Shown here piece after piece: positions 8,899-20,210 of a stretch of 64,000 bases of DNA. The DNA lies in assembly GCF_007858445.1 (NCBI RefSeq), contig NZ_VIGV01000001.1:186001-250000 (forward strand). The letters run 5' to 3'. The notes under the pieces were generated by a model. That model was not told the origin of the DNA. It ran no database searches and saw only the letters and a list, made by a program, of their open reading frames with translations. The DNA comes from Tsukamurella sputi. Lineage in GTDB: Bacteria; Actinomycetota; Actinomycetes; Mycobacteriales; Mycobacteriaceae. Each line of letters opens with the position of its first letter. Within the stretch, counting starts at the first letter, position 1. The position numbers and the translations under genes were made by a program.

Positions 8899-8959
8899 AG
8901 CCACGATCACCGAGGGCGCAACCCTGGCGCCGGTCGCCCACGGGGAGCACGCTTCGGGC

Positions 8960-9907
8960 ATGGTCTCCAGGCTCCCCGTCGACGTCGGCGTCGCGCTGTG
9001 GCAGCGCCCGCGGGCCGACAACCACGTCGCCGACATCGTCGATCAGGCGCGCACCGTGCACGGGCTCGGCGTCCCCGCGGTGTGGTTCGGGCAGCGCCAG
9101 GACCACGACGCGACGACGCTCGCGGCCGTCGTCGGGGCGCAGGTCCCCGGGCTGCGGGTGGGCACCTCGGTGGTACCGCTCGGGCCGCGGCACCCGCTCG
9201 TGCTCGGCGCCCAGGCGCAGACCGCGAACGCCGCGAGCGGCGGCCGGTTCACGCTCGGTGTCGGGGTCGCGGGACCGGATCGGGACCGGCGCACCTTCGG
9301 CGTGAGTGCCGAACGGCCGATCGGTCACCTCCGGGAGGCGCTCGCCGTCCTGGACGACTACCGGACGACGGGCGTCGTCGACCACGCCGGCGACCAGCTG
9401 ACCGCACGGACGGCGGCACCGTCGGCGATCGCGGGCGGGGGCGGCTTCGGCCTGCTGGTGGCCGCACTCGGCGAGCAGGCGCTCCGCGCAGCGGGCGAGC
9501 TCGCGGACGGGTCGATCCCCTTCCTCACGGGCCCGCGGACGATCGCGGAGCGCGTCGTCCCCGGCCTCCTGCAGGGCTCGGGCGGTGCGCCCCGCCGGGT
9601 GGTAGCGGGCGTCGTGGTCGTGGTCACCGACGACGCCGACCGGGTGCGCGAAGCCGTACGCCCGGCGCTCGACTTCTACACGACGGTGCCGTCCTACCGG
9701 TCGGTGTTCGCGGCGGAGGGCATCGCGCATCCGCTCGAGCTCGCCCTCATCGGCGACGAGGAGACCGTCACGCGGGGGCTGCGCCGCTACGTCGACGCGG
9801 GCGCGACCGAGCTCTACGCCACCCAGACCGATCTCGGCGGCCCGGAGGACCAGCGACGCACGTGGGATCTGCTGGGCGCGCTGACCCGCGACCGAAGCGC
9901 GGGATGA
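8960..9907 (+). CDS. LLM-class F420/flavin-dependent oxidoreductase
   Basis: 315 residues of the luciferase-like monooxygenase TIM-barrel superfamily: AVWFGQRQDHDATTLAAVVG near the N-terminus, RVGTSVVPLGPRHPLVLGAQAQT, and GRFTLGVGVAGPD. In Mycobacteriales many such proteins use coenzyme F420 rather than FMN, and no residue I can see settles which. The substrate is unknown. It follows the iron importer by 61 bp on the same strand but has no evident functional link to it. Confidence 0.82.
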   Translation: MVSRLPVDVGVALWQRPRADNHVADIVDQARTVHGLGVPAVWFGQRQDHDATTLAAVVGAQVPGLRVGTSVVPLGPRHPLVLGAQAQTANAASGGRFTLGVGVAGPDRDRRTFGVSAERPIGHLREALAVLDDYRTTGVVDHAGDQLTARTAAPSAIAGGGGFGLLVAALGEQALRAAGELADGSIPFLTGPRTIAERVVPGLLQGSGGAPRRVVAGVVVVVTDDADRVREAVRPALDFYTTVPSYRSVFAAEGIAHPLELALIGDEETVTRGLRRYVDAGATELYATQTDLGGPEDQRRTWDLLGALTRDRSAG

Positions 9908-9935
9908 CGCCGAGGGCTTCACTAGACTGGCGGGG

Positions 9936-11447
9936 ATGTCCGGATCAGTTCAGTCCGCGCTGCGCGGCTACAGCACGTTCCTGCGCTCACCCGAGGGGCG
10001 CCCCGCCCTGCTCGGGCTGCTCGGCGCCGCCCTGACCACGCTGGGCAGTTTCGGCGCGGGCGCGATCCGCGTGCACGACACCACCCTCGAGGCGACCCAC
10101 CTGTCGTGGCTGCGCTTCGGGCACGGGCTGGTGCTCAGCTCGATCCTGTTCTGGACGGGGATCGCGCTGCTCGTGATCGCGTGGGTCCGGCTGGGGCGCG
10201 GCGCGCTCGCCGGGCGGCTCGAGGTCCCGCAGGTCGCGGGCACCGTCGCCCTGTGGATCGCGCCGCTGCTGGTGGCCGTGCCCCTGTACTCGCGCGACGC
10301 GTACTCGTACCTCGCCCAGGGCGCCCTGCTGCGCGACGGCTTCGATCCCTACGTCGACGGCCCCGTCGTCAATCCGAACGGGCTCCTCGACGACGTGAGC
10401 GGCATCTGGACCACGACCACCGCGCCCTACGGTCCGCTGTTCATCCTCATCGCGAAGTGGATCACCCAGCTGTGCGGCGACAACGTCCTCGCCGGCGTCA
10501 TCGCGCTGCGCCTGGCCATGCTGCCGGGCATCGCACTGTCGGTGTGGGGCGTGACGAAGCTGGCCCGGCACTTCGGCGCGAAGCCGGCGGTCTCGCTGTG
10601 GTTCGCGGTGCTCAACCCGCTGGTGATCGTGCACCTGGTGGGCGGCGTGCACAACGAGGCGCTCATGGTCGGGCTAATGGTGACCGGGATCGCGCTGGTG
10701 CTGGATCGCCGACCCGCGATCGGCGTCATCGTCATCGTCATCGGCTTCGCTGTGAAGAGCACGGCCGCGCTCGCGCTGCCCTTCGCGGTCTGGATCTGGT
10801 TCCATCAGCGGCGCTCCGCCCACCCGGCCGAATCGGCACCGCTGGCCTTCGTGAAGGTGGGATCGTCCGCCGTCGCGATCTTCGTGGCCCTCGCGGGTGC
10901 CTTCTCGCTCATCGCTGGTGTCGGCCTCGGATGGCTCAGCGCGCTGGCGGGCTCGCTGAAGATCATCAACTACATCTCACTACCGACGGCGACGGCCCAG
11001 ATCATCGCGCTCGTCGTCTCCCCCTTCACCGACCTGCACCTGGCACCGATCCTCGTCGTAACGCGCGCCCTGGGCATCGCCGTACTCGTGCTCACGCTGG
11101 TCGCGCTGTGGTGGCGGTTCCGGCAGGACGAGCGGCGCAACGTCATGGGGATCATGTTCAGCTTGCTCGCGGTGTGCGTGCTCTCCCCCGCGTCGCTGCC
11201 CTGGTACTACACGTGGCCACTGGCCGTCGCGGGCGCGTTCACCTGGTCGCGACGCACGCTGGCGATCATCGCGGGGCTGTCCGTGTGGCTCATGATCGTC
11301 TTCATGCCCACGGGCTCGATCGGCCTCTATTCGCTGTGGAACGTCGCCTTGGCCGTGGCGCTGGGCGCGCTGGCCGGATGGTCGCTGCTCAGCCCGGACC
11401 CGCTGAAGGTGCGGCCGAGACTCGGCCTGGAGCCCGCCCCGGTCTGA
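9936..11447 (+). CDS. mptA: alpha-(1->6)-mannopyranosyltransferase MptA
   Basis: 503-residue polytopic membrane protein (about 11-13 helices) of the GT-C fold. The diagnostic extracytoplasmic acidic motif is YSRDAYSYLAQG (D121) in the first loop, and YGPLF follows. MptA uses polyprenyl-phosphomannose to extend the alpha-1,6-mannan core of lipomannan and lipoarabinomannan. Synteny with Rv2174 and the Rv2175c-pknL pair next door supports the call. TAGACT (9923-9928) lies 7 nt before the ATG, suggesting a leaderless mRNA. The stop is 6 bp from the convergent stop of the next gene. Confidence 0.9.
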   Translation: MSGSVQSALRGYSTFLRSPEGRPALLGLLGAALTTLGSFGAGAIRVHDTTLEATHLSWLRFGHGLVLSSILFWTGIALLVIAWVRLGRGALAGRLEVPQVAGTVALWIAPLLVAVPLYSRDAYSYLAQGALLRDGFDPYVDGPVVNPNGLLDDVSGIWTTTTAPYGPLFILIAKWITQLCGDNVLAGVIALRLAMLPGIALSVWGVTKLARHFGAKPAVSLWFAVLNPLVIVHLVGGVHNEALMVGLMVTGIALVLDRRPAIGVIVIVIGFAVKSTAALALPFAVWIWFHQRRSAHPAESAPLAFVKVGSSAVAIFVALAGAFSLIAGVGLGWLSALAGSLKIINYISLPTATAQIIALVVSPFTDLHLAPILVVTRALGIAVLVLTLVALWWRFRQDERRNVMGIMFSLLAVCVLSPASLPWYYTWPLAVAGAFTWSRRTLAIIAGLSVWLMIVFMPTGSIGLYSLWNVALAVALGALAGWSLLSPDPLKVRPRLGLEPAPV

Positions 11448-11453
11448 GCGCGC

Positions 11454-11834
11454 CTAGAACGCCATCGACTGCGCGCGGCGGATCATCTCGCGCGCGGAAT
11501 CGGTGTGCAGCAGCTCGGCGGGGCAGCCGTCCAGGTCCTCCTGCGGCGCGAACAGCCAGCGCAGGATCTCGTCGTCGTGGAAGCCGCCGTCGTGCAGCAC
11601 CACGAGCAGGCCGGTGAAGTGCTTGGCGATGGAGAAGCGCCCGTCGACCTCCCCGAAGAACAGCCGCGGGATGTGCAGCTCGCCACCGCGCCGCACCGCG
11701 AGCAGTTGACGGTCGCGCAGCAGTTGCAGGACCTTCGACTGCGACACGCCGAGTCCCTTGGACACGGTCGCGAGGTTGTACGTAGCGGTGCCTTCGGGCA
11801 GCAGATCGTCGCTGAGATGCGGGACGGAGCTCAC
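11454..11834 (-). CDS. Rv2175c-like DNA-binding protein, likely PknL partner
   Basis: 126 residues. The N-terminal half has a winged-helix/MerR-like HTH (NLATVSKGLGVSQSKVLQLLRD), and the C-terminal half ends REMIRRAQSMAF, matching my memory of M. tuberculosis Rv2175c (ending REVVRRAQAMAY). That protein is a PknL phosphorylation substrate whose DNA binding is lost on phosphorylation. The gene is divergent from pknL here too. TACAGT (11846-11841) lies 6 nt before GTG 11834, which favours that leaderless start over GTG 11840. Threonines near the N-terminus are candidate phosphosites. Confidence 0.82.
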   Translation of the reverse strand: MSSVPHLSDDLLPEGTATYNLATVSKGLGVSQSKVLQLLRDRQLLAVRRGGELHIPRLFFGEVDGRFSIAKHFTGLLVVLHDGGFHDDEILRWLFAPQEDLDGCPAELLHTDSAREMIRRAQSMAF

Positions 11835-11931
11835 CGTCACACTGTACCCAGCGTGCGGATTCGGCCCTTCCACCCCCGGGGTCGCTAGGCTGAACTGTCG
11901 ACACCGCCCACATCGAGAGGACCCGGAGAAG

Positions 11932-14121
11932 GTGAACACCCCGCGTGACCGGCTGATCGGTGCCCGCATCGAGGGCCGCTACCGCATCGATGCGGTGATC
12001 GCGCGTGGCGGCATGTCCACCGTCTACATGGGCCTCGACCTGCGACTCGACCGGCCCATCGCCATCAAGGTGATGGACCCGAAGTACGCCGCCGATGCGC
12101 AGTTCGTCTCCCGGTTCGAGTTCGAAGCCCGCGCCGTCGCCAAGCTCAAGGACCCCGGCCTCGTCGCCGTCTACGACCAGGGCGTCGACGGTGAGCTGGC
12201 CTTCCTCGTCATGGAGCTGGTCACGGGCGGCACGCTGCGCGAACTGCTGGGCGAGCGCGGCCCGATGCCGCCGCACGCCGTCGCCGCGGTGATGGGCCCC
12301 GTCCTCACCGCTCTGGGCACCGCCCACCGCGCCGGCCTCGTGCATCGCGACGTGAAGCCCGAGAACGTGCTCATCTCCGACGGTGGCGAGGTCAAGGTCG
12401 CCGACTTCGGTCTCGTCCGCGCGATCGCGGCGGCGTCCGTGACGAGTTCGTCGGTGATCCTCGGCACGGCGGCGTACCTCTCCCCCGAGCAGGTCGAGTC
12501 CGGCAACGCCGACCCCCGCTCCGACGTCTACTCGAGCGGCATCCTGGTCTACGAGCTGCTGACGGGCCAGGTGCCCTTCACCGGCGACACCGCGATCTCG
12601 CTGGCCTACCAGCGCCTGCACAACGACGTCCCGCCGCCGAGCGCGGCGATCGCCGGGGTGCCGCCGGAGTTCGACGAGTTCGTCGCCCGCGCCACGCACC
12701 GCGACCCGGCGCAGCGCTACGCCGACGGCTTCGCCATGGCGGAGGCGCTCAGCGCGATGGCCGACGAGCTCGACCTCCCCCCGTTCACGGTCCCCGCGCC
12801 GCAGTCCAGCGCGGAGCAGCGCGCGGCCGCGGCGATGTACGCGCAGCGCGGCGAGCCACTGATCCCGGCCGCGGCCGAGCCCACGGGCGCGCTCATGCCC
12901 GGACAGCCCGTGCCCGGCGTCCCCCCTGTGGCGCCGGTCGCGCCCGCGCCCACACTCGCGCAGCCCGCGCCGCCCCCGACCGGGCTGCAGCACACCCGCG
13001 CCGAGACCATGCACGAGCCGCTGCCCTCGGAGGGCGCGGAGCCGCAGTGGATCCCCCCGAAGAAGAACCGGGCCAGGTCCTGGATCATCGTCGCGATCAT
13101 CGCGGCGATCTCCCTGCTCCTGGCCTTCGGCGGCTGGTGGCTGGCGTCGGGCCAGTACACCTCGGTGCCCAATGTCACGGGGATGGACCGCGCCGCCGCG
13201 GAGAAGACGATCAAGGACGCGGGCCTCGACGTGGCGCTGGACGGCACGTACAGCAACGACGTCACCGAGGACACGATCACCGGCCTGGACCCGGCGGCGG
13301 GCAGCCGGATCAGCAGGTTCGGCACCGTCACCATCAAGTACTCGCGTGGGCGGCCGACGGTGCCCCAGTTCCGTCCCGGCGACAGCCCGGAGAACGTCGA
13401 GAAGCTCCTGCGCGAAAGCGGCCTGCAGCCCAAGCGCGGCCCCGCGCAGTTCAGCCGTGACATCGCGCAGGGCGGCGTCATCGGGCTCTCCCCCACCCCG
13501 GGTACGCGCGTCGCCGTCGGTTCGACGGTGACGGTGGTCGCCTCCGCCGGCAATCAGCCCGTCGACATCCCCGACGTCCGCGGCAAGTCCCCCGACGAGG
13601 CGACGACGCTGCTGCGCTCGGCGGGCCTCACGGTGAAGGAGACCAAGCAGCAGTTCGACGCCGGAACCGAGGCCGGGAAGGTCTTCGGCACCGACCCATC
13701 GGGCCAGGTGAACAAGGGCGGCAGTGTCACGCTCCTGGTATCCAACGCGCTGACGGTGCCCGACGTCATCGGGAAGACCTCCGCCGAGGCACAGCAGCAG
13801 CTGCAGCGCGCGGGGCTCGTCGCCGAGCTCACGGGCGAGACCGGCTCGGGATCGGTGGTCACCTCGACCAGTCCGTCGCCGGGAGGCCGCGTGGACCCCG
13901 CGAACACCCGGGTCACGGTCACGATGGCCTCGCGGGTGACGGTGCCGTCGGTGACCGGGATGAACGTCGGCCAGGCGCGTTCCGTGCTCCGCGACGCCGG
14001 CCTGCAGGTCAAGGTCAACGGCATCTTCGCCTCGGACAAATCGCAGGTCATCTGGCAGGACCCGGGCGGCGGCTCGCGCGTCCAGGCCGGCTCGACGGTG
14101 ACCGTCACAGCACTGCCGTGA
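11932..14121 (+). CDS. pknL: serine/threonine protein kinase PknL with five PASTA domains
   Basis: 729 residues. The N-terminal kinase domain (about 15-275) has the ATP-binding Lys in IAIKVMD (K46), the catalytic loop HRDVKPEN (138-144), DFG and a Ser/Thr-rich activation loop. A Pro/Ala-rich linker leads to one membrane helix at about 384-406, followed by five extracellular PASTA repeats of about 65 residues each, which in this family bind peptidoglycan fragments. The GTG start is preceded by GGAG, and GAGAGG lies a little further upstream. M. tuberculosis PknL (about 400 residues) lacks PASTA repeats, whereas the Corynebacterium form has them, so this is the longer type. It probably senses the wall and controls growth. 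Confidence 0.93.
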   Translation: MNTPRDRLIGARIEGRYRIDAVIARGGMSTVYMGLDLRLDRPIAIKVMDPKYAADAQFVSRFEFEARAVAKLKDPGLVAVYDQGVDGELAFLVMELVTGGTLRELLGERGPMPPHAVAAVMGPVLTALGTAHRAGLVHRDVKPENVLISDGGEVKVADFGLVRAIAAASVTSSSVILGTAAYLSPEQVESGNADPRSDVYSSGILVYELLTGQVPFTGDTAISLAYQRLHNDVPPPSAAIAGVPPEFDEFVARATHRDPAQRYADGFAMAEALSAMADELDLPPFTVPAPQSSAEQRAAAAMYAQRGEPLIPAAAEPTGALMPGQPVPGVPPVAPVAPAPTLAQPAPPPTGLQHTRAETMHEPLPSEGAEPQWIPPKKNRARSWIIVAIIAAISLLLAFGGWWLASGQYTSVPNVTGMDRAAAEKTIKDAGLDVALDGTYSNDVTEDTITGLDPAAGSRISRFGTVTIKYSRGRPTVPQFRPGDSPENVEKLLRESGLQPKRGPAQFSRDIAQGGVIGLSPTPGTRVAVGSTVTVVASAGNQPVDIPDVRGKSPDEATTLLRSAGLTVKETKQQFDAGTEAGKVFGTDPSGQVNKGGSVTLLVSNALTVPDVIGKTSAEAQQQLQRAGLVAELTGETGSGSVVTSTSPSPGGRVDPANTRVTVTMASRVTVPSVTGMNVGQARSVLRDAGLQVKVNGIFASDKSQVIWQDPGGGSRVQAGSTVTVTALP

Positions 14122-14188
14122 TCCCCTCGGGGCCGTCGAAGCACTGATCCCCCGGCGCACCGTCGTCCTGCGGGATAGCCTGTGCCGC

Positions 14189-15301
14189 ATGAACCGGACC
14201 TCCGCCTGGAACCGCGTCGCCGCCCTCGCCGCGATCGGCACGATCACCCTCGCGGGCTGCACCGCGAACTCCTCCTCCGACGGCGCACCGCCGTCGTCGG
14301 CGCCATCCTCGTCGGCCGCGGCCCGCGGCGTCGCCGGCCAGGTGGCGTCGCTGCTCGCGGAGGCGAAGCAGGCCTTCGACTCACCCACCCGCGTCTCCAC
14401 CGCGGGCAACACGGACAAGACCGTCGACAACATGGCGGTGGTCGAGCAGAAGCTCCTGGCGGCCTCCGCCCTCGCCCCGTACCGCGCCGACCTGCTCTTC
14501 AGCGCGGCATCGGCGCGGATCGCGCAGAAGAACGTTCCCGGTGCGCTGGAGCTGTACCGCAAGGTGCTCGACGTCGCGCCGGACGACGACGATGCGCACA
14601 CCTACCTCGCGGTCTGGAACCGCTTCCTCGGCGACGCCGCCGGATCCGCCGCCGAGGTCGAGCAGCTGCGCCGGAGCGCGCCCGACCGCGTGCCCGAGGT
14701 GAAGGCCCTGTTCGCCGCCGTCGATCAGGCGGTCGGATCCACCCTCACGGACTCGTCACCGCAGACCGCGCCGCCGAACACGGGCGTCGTGGTGCTCGGC
14801 TACGCGTTGAAGAAGGACGGCACGATGGACGCACCGCTCGTCCAGCGCCTGGAGAAGACCCTCGAGGTGGCCCGGGCCCTGCCGGACGCGCCGATCGTCG
14901 TGACCGGCGGCGTCGAGCAGGCAGGCAACACCGAGGGCGCGCTGATGAAGAACTGGCTCGTCCAGCGCGGCGTGGACGCGGCACGGATCACGGACGAGAA
15001 CTTCGCCCGCACCACCGTCGAGAACGCGCTGTACAGCTCCTACGTACTGGCCACGAAGCGGGTCGATCACGCGATCCTGATCAGCTCCGCGAGCCACGTG
15101 CGGCGCGGCACCGTCGACCTGACGCTGGCCGCGCGGGAGAACCTGCCCGCGACCTTCACCGTGAGTTCCGTGGCGGCCGTGGACAAGCCGCTCGCCGACC
15201 TGGCCGTCCCGTCGGCCGACGAGCTGCGCAGCATCTACCGTGACGCGCTCAGCACGATCGGCCTGTGGAGCTACCGCAGCGCCCCGATGCTGCAGCGCTG
15301 A
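14189..15301 (+). CDS. lipoprotein with TPR-like region and DUF218/YdcF domain
   Basis: 370 residues: signal peptide with lipobox TLAGC, a Ser/Ala-rich linker, a helical repeat-like region (about residues 70-190, with ALELYRKVLDVAPDDDDAHTYLA resembling a TPR), then a DUF218/YdcF-type Rossmann domain (GVVVLGYALKKDG, APIVVTGG, ARTTVENALYSS). YdcF-like proteins are envelope proteins of unclear enzymatic role. TAGCCT (14176-14181) lies 7 nt before the ATG, suggesting a leaderless transcript. Its stop lies one base before the convergent prpE stop. Function unknown. Confidence 0.8.
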   Translation: MNRTSAWNRVAALAAIGTITLAGCTANSSSDGAPPSSAPSSSAAARGVAGQVASLLAEAKQAFDSPTRVSTAGNTDKTVDNMAVVEQKLLAASALAPYRADLLFSAASARIAQKNVPGALELYRKVLDVAPDDDDAHTYLAVWNRFLGDAAGSAAEVEQLRRSAPDRVPEVKALFAAVDQAVGSTLTDSSPQTAPPNTGVVVLGYALKKDGTMDAPLVQRLEKTLEVARALPDAPIVVTGGVEQAGNTEGALMKNWLVQRGVDAARITDENFARTTVENALYSSYVLATKRVDHAILISSASHVRRGTVDLTLAARENLPATFTVSSVAAVDKPLADLAVPSADELRSIYRDALSTIGLWSYRSAPMLQR

Positions 15302-15302
15302 C

Positions 15303-17177
15303 TCAGCCGCGCAGCACGCCGCGCAGGTCGTCGAGGACCGCCGGGTTCTCGATGGTCGACGGGACCGCCTCGTCGCGCCCCTCGGCGATGGCGCGCATGC
15401 TGCGCCGGAGGATCTTGCCGGAGCGGGTCTTCGGCAGGGCCGCGACGATCGCGACCTCCTTGAGCGCTGCGACGGCGCCGATGTTCTCACGCACCCGCTG
15501 CACGATCTCCGCGCGCACGATGTCGTGGTCCCAGTCGACGCCGGCCTTGAGCGCCACCAGCGCGCGCGGCAGCTGTCCCTTGAGCTGATCCGCCACGCCG
15601 ATCACGGCGCACTCGGCGACGGCGGGGTGTCCGGCGATCGCGGCCTCCAGCGCGCCGGTCGAGAGCCGGTGGCCCGCGACGTTGATCACGTCGTCCGTGC
15701 GCCCCATGACGAACAGGTAGCCGCCTTCGTCGAGGTAGCCGCCGTCGCCCGTGAGGTAGTTGCCGGCGAACGCCGACAGGTAGGAGTCGATGTACCGCTG
15801 GTCGTCGCCCCACAGCGTGGGCAGTGTGCCGGGCGGCAGCGGCAGCGAGATCACCACCGCGCCTTCGGTACCCGAGGGCACGTCCCGCCCGGCGTCGTCG
15901 ACGATGCGCACCCCGTAGCCGGGCACCGGGACGGTGGCGCTGCCGGGCTTGACCGGCATCGGCTCGACGCCGCGCAGGTTCGCCGCGATGGGCCAGCCGG
16001 TCTCGGTCTGCCACCAGTGGTCGATCACCGGTACACCCAGCTTCGCGGACGCCCACTCGTAGGTGTCGGGATCCAGCCGCTCCCCCGCCATGAACAGGGT
16101 ACGCAGGCCGGAGACGTCGGAGCGCGTGAGGAACTCGGCGTCCGGGTCCTCCTTGCGGATCGCGCGCAACGCCGTCGGCGCGGTGAAGAGATTGCGCACG
16201 CCGTGGCGTTCGATCACGCGCCAGAAGGCGCCGGCGTCGGGGGTGCCGACGGGCTTGCCCTCGTAGACGACGGTGGTGGCGCCGATCAGCAGCGGCGCGT
16301 AGACGATGTAGCTGTGGCCGACGACCCACCCGACGTCGGACGCCGTCCACCACACCTCTCCCGGGTGCGCGTCGTAGATCGCGCGCATCGAGTAGCTCAG
16401 GGCGACGGCGTGACCGCCGTTGTCGCGCACCACGCCCTTCGGCTTCCCCGTGGTGCCGGACGTGTAGAGGATGTACAGCGGGTCGGTGGCCGCGACCGCG
16501 ACCGGATCCGCCGGCCGCGCTGCGGCTTCCGCCGCGGCCCAGTCGTGATCGAGCGGGCCGAGTTCCGCTGTGAGCTGGGGCCGCTGCCACACCACGACGG
16601 CGTCGGGTTTCGCCGTCGCGGCGTCCACGGCGGCGTGGACGATCGGCAGGTACGGCAGCACCTTGGCGCCCTCGAGCCCGCACGACGCGGTGACGATGAC
16701 CTTCGGCCGTGCGTCGTCCAGGCGCGCCGCGAGTTCCGGCGCCGCGAAGCCGCCGAAGACCACCGAGTGCACCGCCCCGATCCTCGCGCACGCCAGCATC
16801 GCGACCACGGCCTCGGTGATCATCGGCAGGTAGACCACCACGCGGTCGCCCTTGGTCACGCCGAGGGCCGCCAGCACGCCGGCGAAGTTCGCGACCCGCT
16901 CCAGCAGCTGCGCGTAGGTGAGCGTGTGCACCTCACCCGTGATCGCGGAGTCGTGGATCACCGCCGGCTGATTCCCTCGGCCCGCCGCCACGTGCCGGTC
17001 GACCGCGTTGGCGCAGGTGTTGAGCTCCGCACCGGGGAACCAGCGGTAGAGCGGGGCGTCCGATTCGTCGAGGATCTGCGACGGCGGCACGATCCAGTCG
17101 ATCGCGGCGGCCTGCTCGGCCCAGAAACCCTCGGGATCGGTCATGCTGCGGCGGTACTCGTCTGCGTAGGCACCCAT
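15303..17177 (-). CDS. prpE: propionyl-CoA synthetase (PrpE-type acyl-CoA ligase)
   Basis: 624 residues of the acetyl/propionyl-CoA synthetase family, which activates short-chain acids through an acyl-adenylate. Motifs: GAVHSVVFGGFA, the P-loop-like YTSGTTGKPKG, WWTASDVGWVVGHSY, WWQTETGWPI, the hinge GRTDDVINVAGHRLSTG, and the adenylation Lys in TRSGKILRR near the C-terminus. Length and the RLSTG hinge favour PrpE over Acs. The ATG at 17177 matches the family N-terminus (EYRRSMTDPEGFWAEQA). No other methylcitrate-pathway gene is nearby. Confidence 0.87.
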   Translation of the reverse strand: MGAYADEYRRSMTDPEGFWAEQAAAIDWIVPPSQILDESDAPLYRWFPGAELNTCANAVDRHVAAGRGNQPAVIHDSAITGEVHTLTYAQLLERVANFAGVLAALGVTKGDRVVVYLPMITEAVVAMLACARIGAVHSVVFGGFAAPELAARLDDARPKVIVTASCGLEGAKVLPYLPIVHAAVDAATAKPDAVVVWQRPQLTAELGPLDHDWAAAEAAARPADPVAVAATDPLYILYTSGTTGKPKGVVRDNGGHAVALSYSMRAIYDAHPGEVWWTASDVGWVVGHSYIVYAPLLIGATTVVYEGKPVGTPDAGAFWRVIERHGVRNLFTAPTALRAIRKEDPDAEFLTRSDVSGLRTLFMAGERLDPDTYEWASAKLGVPVIDHWWQTETGWPIAANLRGVEPMPVKPGSATVPVPGYGVRIVDDAGRDVPSGTEGAVVISLPLPPGTLPTLWGDDQRYIDSYLSAFAGNYLTGDGGYLDEGGYLFVMGRTDDVINVAGHRLSTGALEAAIAGHPAVAECAVIGVADQLKGQLPRALVALKAGVDWDHDIVRAEIVQRVRENIGAVAALKEVAIVAALPKTRSGKILRRSMRAIAEGRDEAVPSTIENPAVLDDLRGVLRG

Positions 17178-17312
17178 GCACAGCATCGTCCCAGGGCTCC
17201 CGTGCCGGGTCCGGGGAATGCCGGGATTGCGCCGCGCGTCACCGGAAGGACCGCCACCTGTCACCGGGCCTTGTTAGCCTCCACGCAACCCGACCAGCCG
17301 GATGGACGCGCT

Positions 17313-18293
17313 ATGGCACAGATGAACCCGGGAGCACGCCCACGGTGCGCGCTCGACACCATGCCCGCCGAGGACCGGCGCGCGATCGAGGAATCGAACT
17401 CGGTGCGCTCGCTGCTGACCATCCGATTCAACGGCGGCGCCGTGGGCATGCTGCTCCCGGTCGCGCTCATCGTGGTGGACTTCGCGACGTCCGGCGAGTA
17501 CTGCGTCCGCGTACGGGATTCGCTCAGCGCCTATTACCACTCGGGCGCGCGGGACATCTTCGTGATCGGCCTCGGCATCGTCGGATTCCTCTTGATCTCC
17601 TACAAACGCGATCGACGGTCCGCCGCGAACGTGATGAGCTCTATCGCTGGCATCGCGGCGATCGGTGTGGCCGCCTTCCCCACCCGCCTGCCGGGTCCGA
17701 TCCCCGTCGGCGAGTGCGGCGCCGGCGCGGCGCCTCCGGTGCTCACCGCACTCCAGAACGCACTCGGCGAAGACCGGACGGCCCTGGTCCATACGGTCTC
17801 CGCCCTCGTGGTCTTCGCGATGTTCGTGCTGATGTGCGTCACAACGGCGCTGCACGACCGCCGGAATCCGTTCCTGCGGCCCGCGGTGGCCGGCCCCGGG
17901 AGCAGCGCGTGGCGTCGACTGCTGGCCCGGGTGTCCAACGGCGCCGACTGGCGCGTGCACCTGGGGTGCGCGGTGACGATCGTCGTCGTCAGCGGACTGT
18001 GCGCGCTCGCCTCGGCGACGCGTGCGGTCCTCCCGCTGCACCTCGGCCCGCTGTGGGTGGCTGAGGTGGTGGGAATCCTCGCCTTCTCGGCGTCATGGTT
18101 CGTCAAGGGCCTCGACGACATGTTCTTCCGGCGCGAGCCGTGGTCACAGCGCGAGGTCTCCGACATCCGGATGGCGGTCGCGAAGGGTGAGACGCTGCGC
18201 GTCGCGCCGTGCGCATCGCCGGAGAGCACGGCGTCCCCCGACGCTGCGGCGGCCACCGATCCCGGTGTCACGGAGATCCGCTACACCGTGTAG
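17313..18293 (+). CDS. multi-pass membrane protein of unknown function
   Basis: 326 residues with about six membrane helices (near residues 45-62, 82-100, 108-125, 165-182, 215-235 and 245-265). The loop after the first helix has RDSLSAYYHSGARDIFVIGLG, a pattern I associate with uncharacterised actinobacterial membrane proteins. The C-terminal 50 residues are hydrophilic and probably cytoplasmic. ATG 17313 is used; ATG 17322 is in frame. It is divergent from prpE (135-bp gap) and convergent with aroG (15-bp gap). Function not recognised. Confidence 0.7.
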   Translation: MAQMNPGARPRCALDTMPAEDRRAIEESNSVRSLLTIRFNGGAVGMLLPVALIVVDFATSGEYCVRVRDSLSAYYHSGARDIFVIGLGIVGFLLISYKRDRRSAANVMSSIAGIAAIGVAAFPTRLPGPIPVGECGAGAAPPVLTALQNALGEDRTALVHTVSALVVFAMFVLMCVTTALHDRRNPFLRPAVAGPGSSAWRRLLARVSNGADWRVHLGCAVTIVVVSGLCALASATRAVLPLHLGPLWVAEVVGILAFSASWFVKGLDDMFFRREPWSQREVSDIRMAVAKGETLRVAPCASPESTASPDAAAATDPGVTEIRYTV

Positions 18294-18308
18294 CCGGCAA
18301 CGGAATCG

Positions 18309-20199
<1,891 letters not shown>

Positions 20200-20210
20200 G
20201 GGCAGTCAGG

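Noticed and set aside
11389-14601. Very long open frame antisense to pknL
   Set aside because: It mirrors the third-position GC bias of pknL, encodes Arg/Gly/His-rich sequence with no domain, and pknL itself is certain.
15240-17312. Open frame extending far upstream of the 17313 membrane protein
   Set aside because: The extension is antisense to prpE; hydrophobic helices and coding character begin only after ATG 17313.
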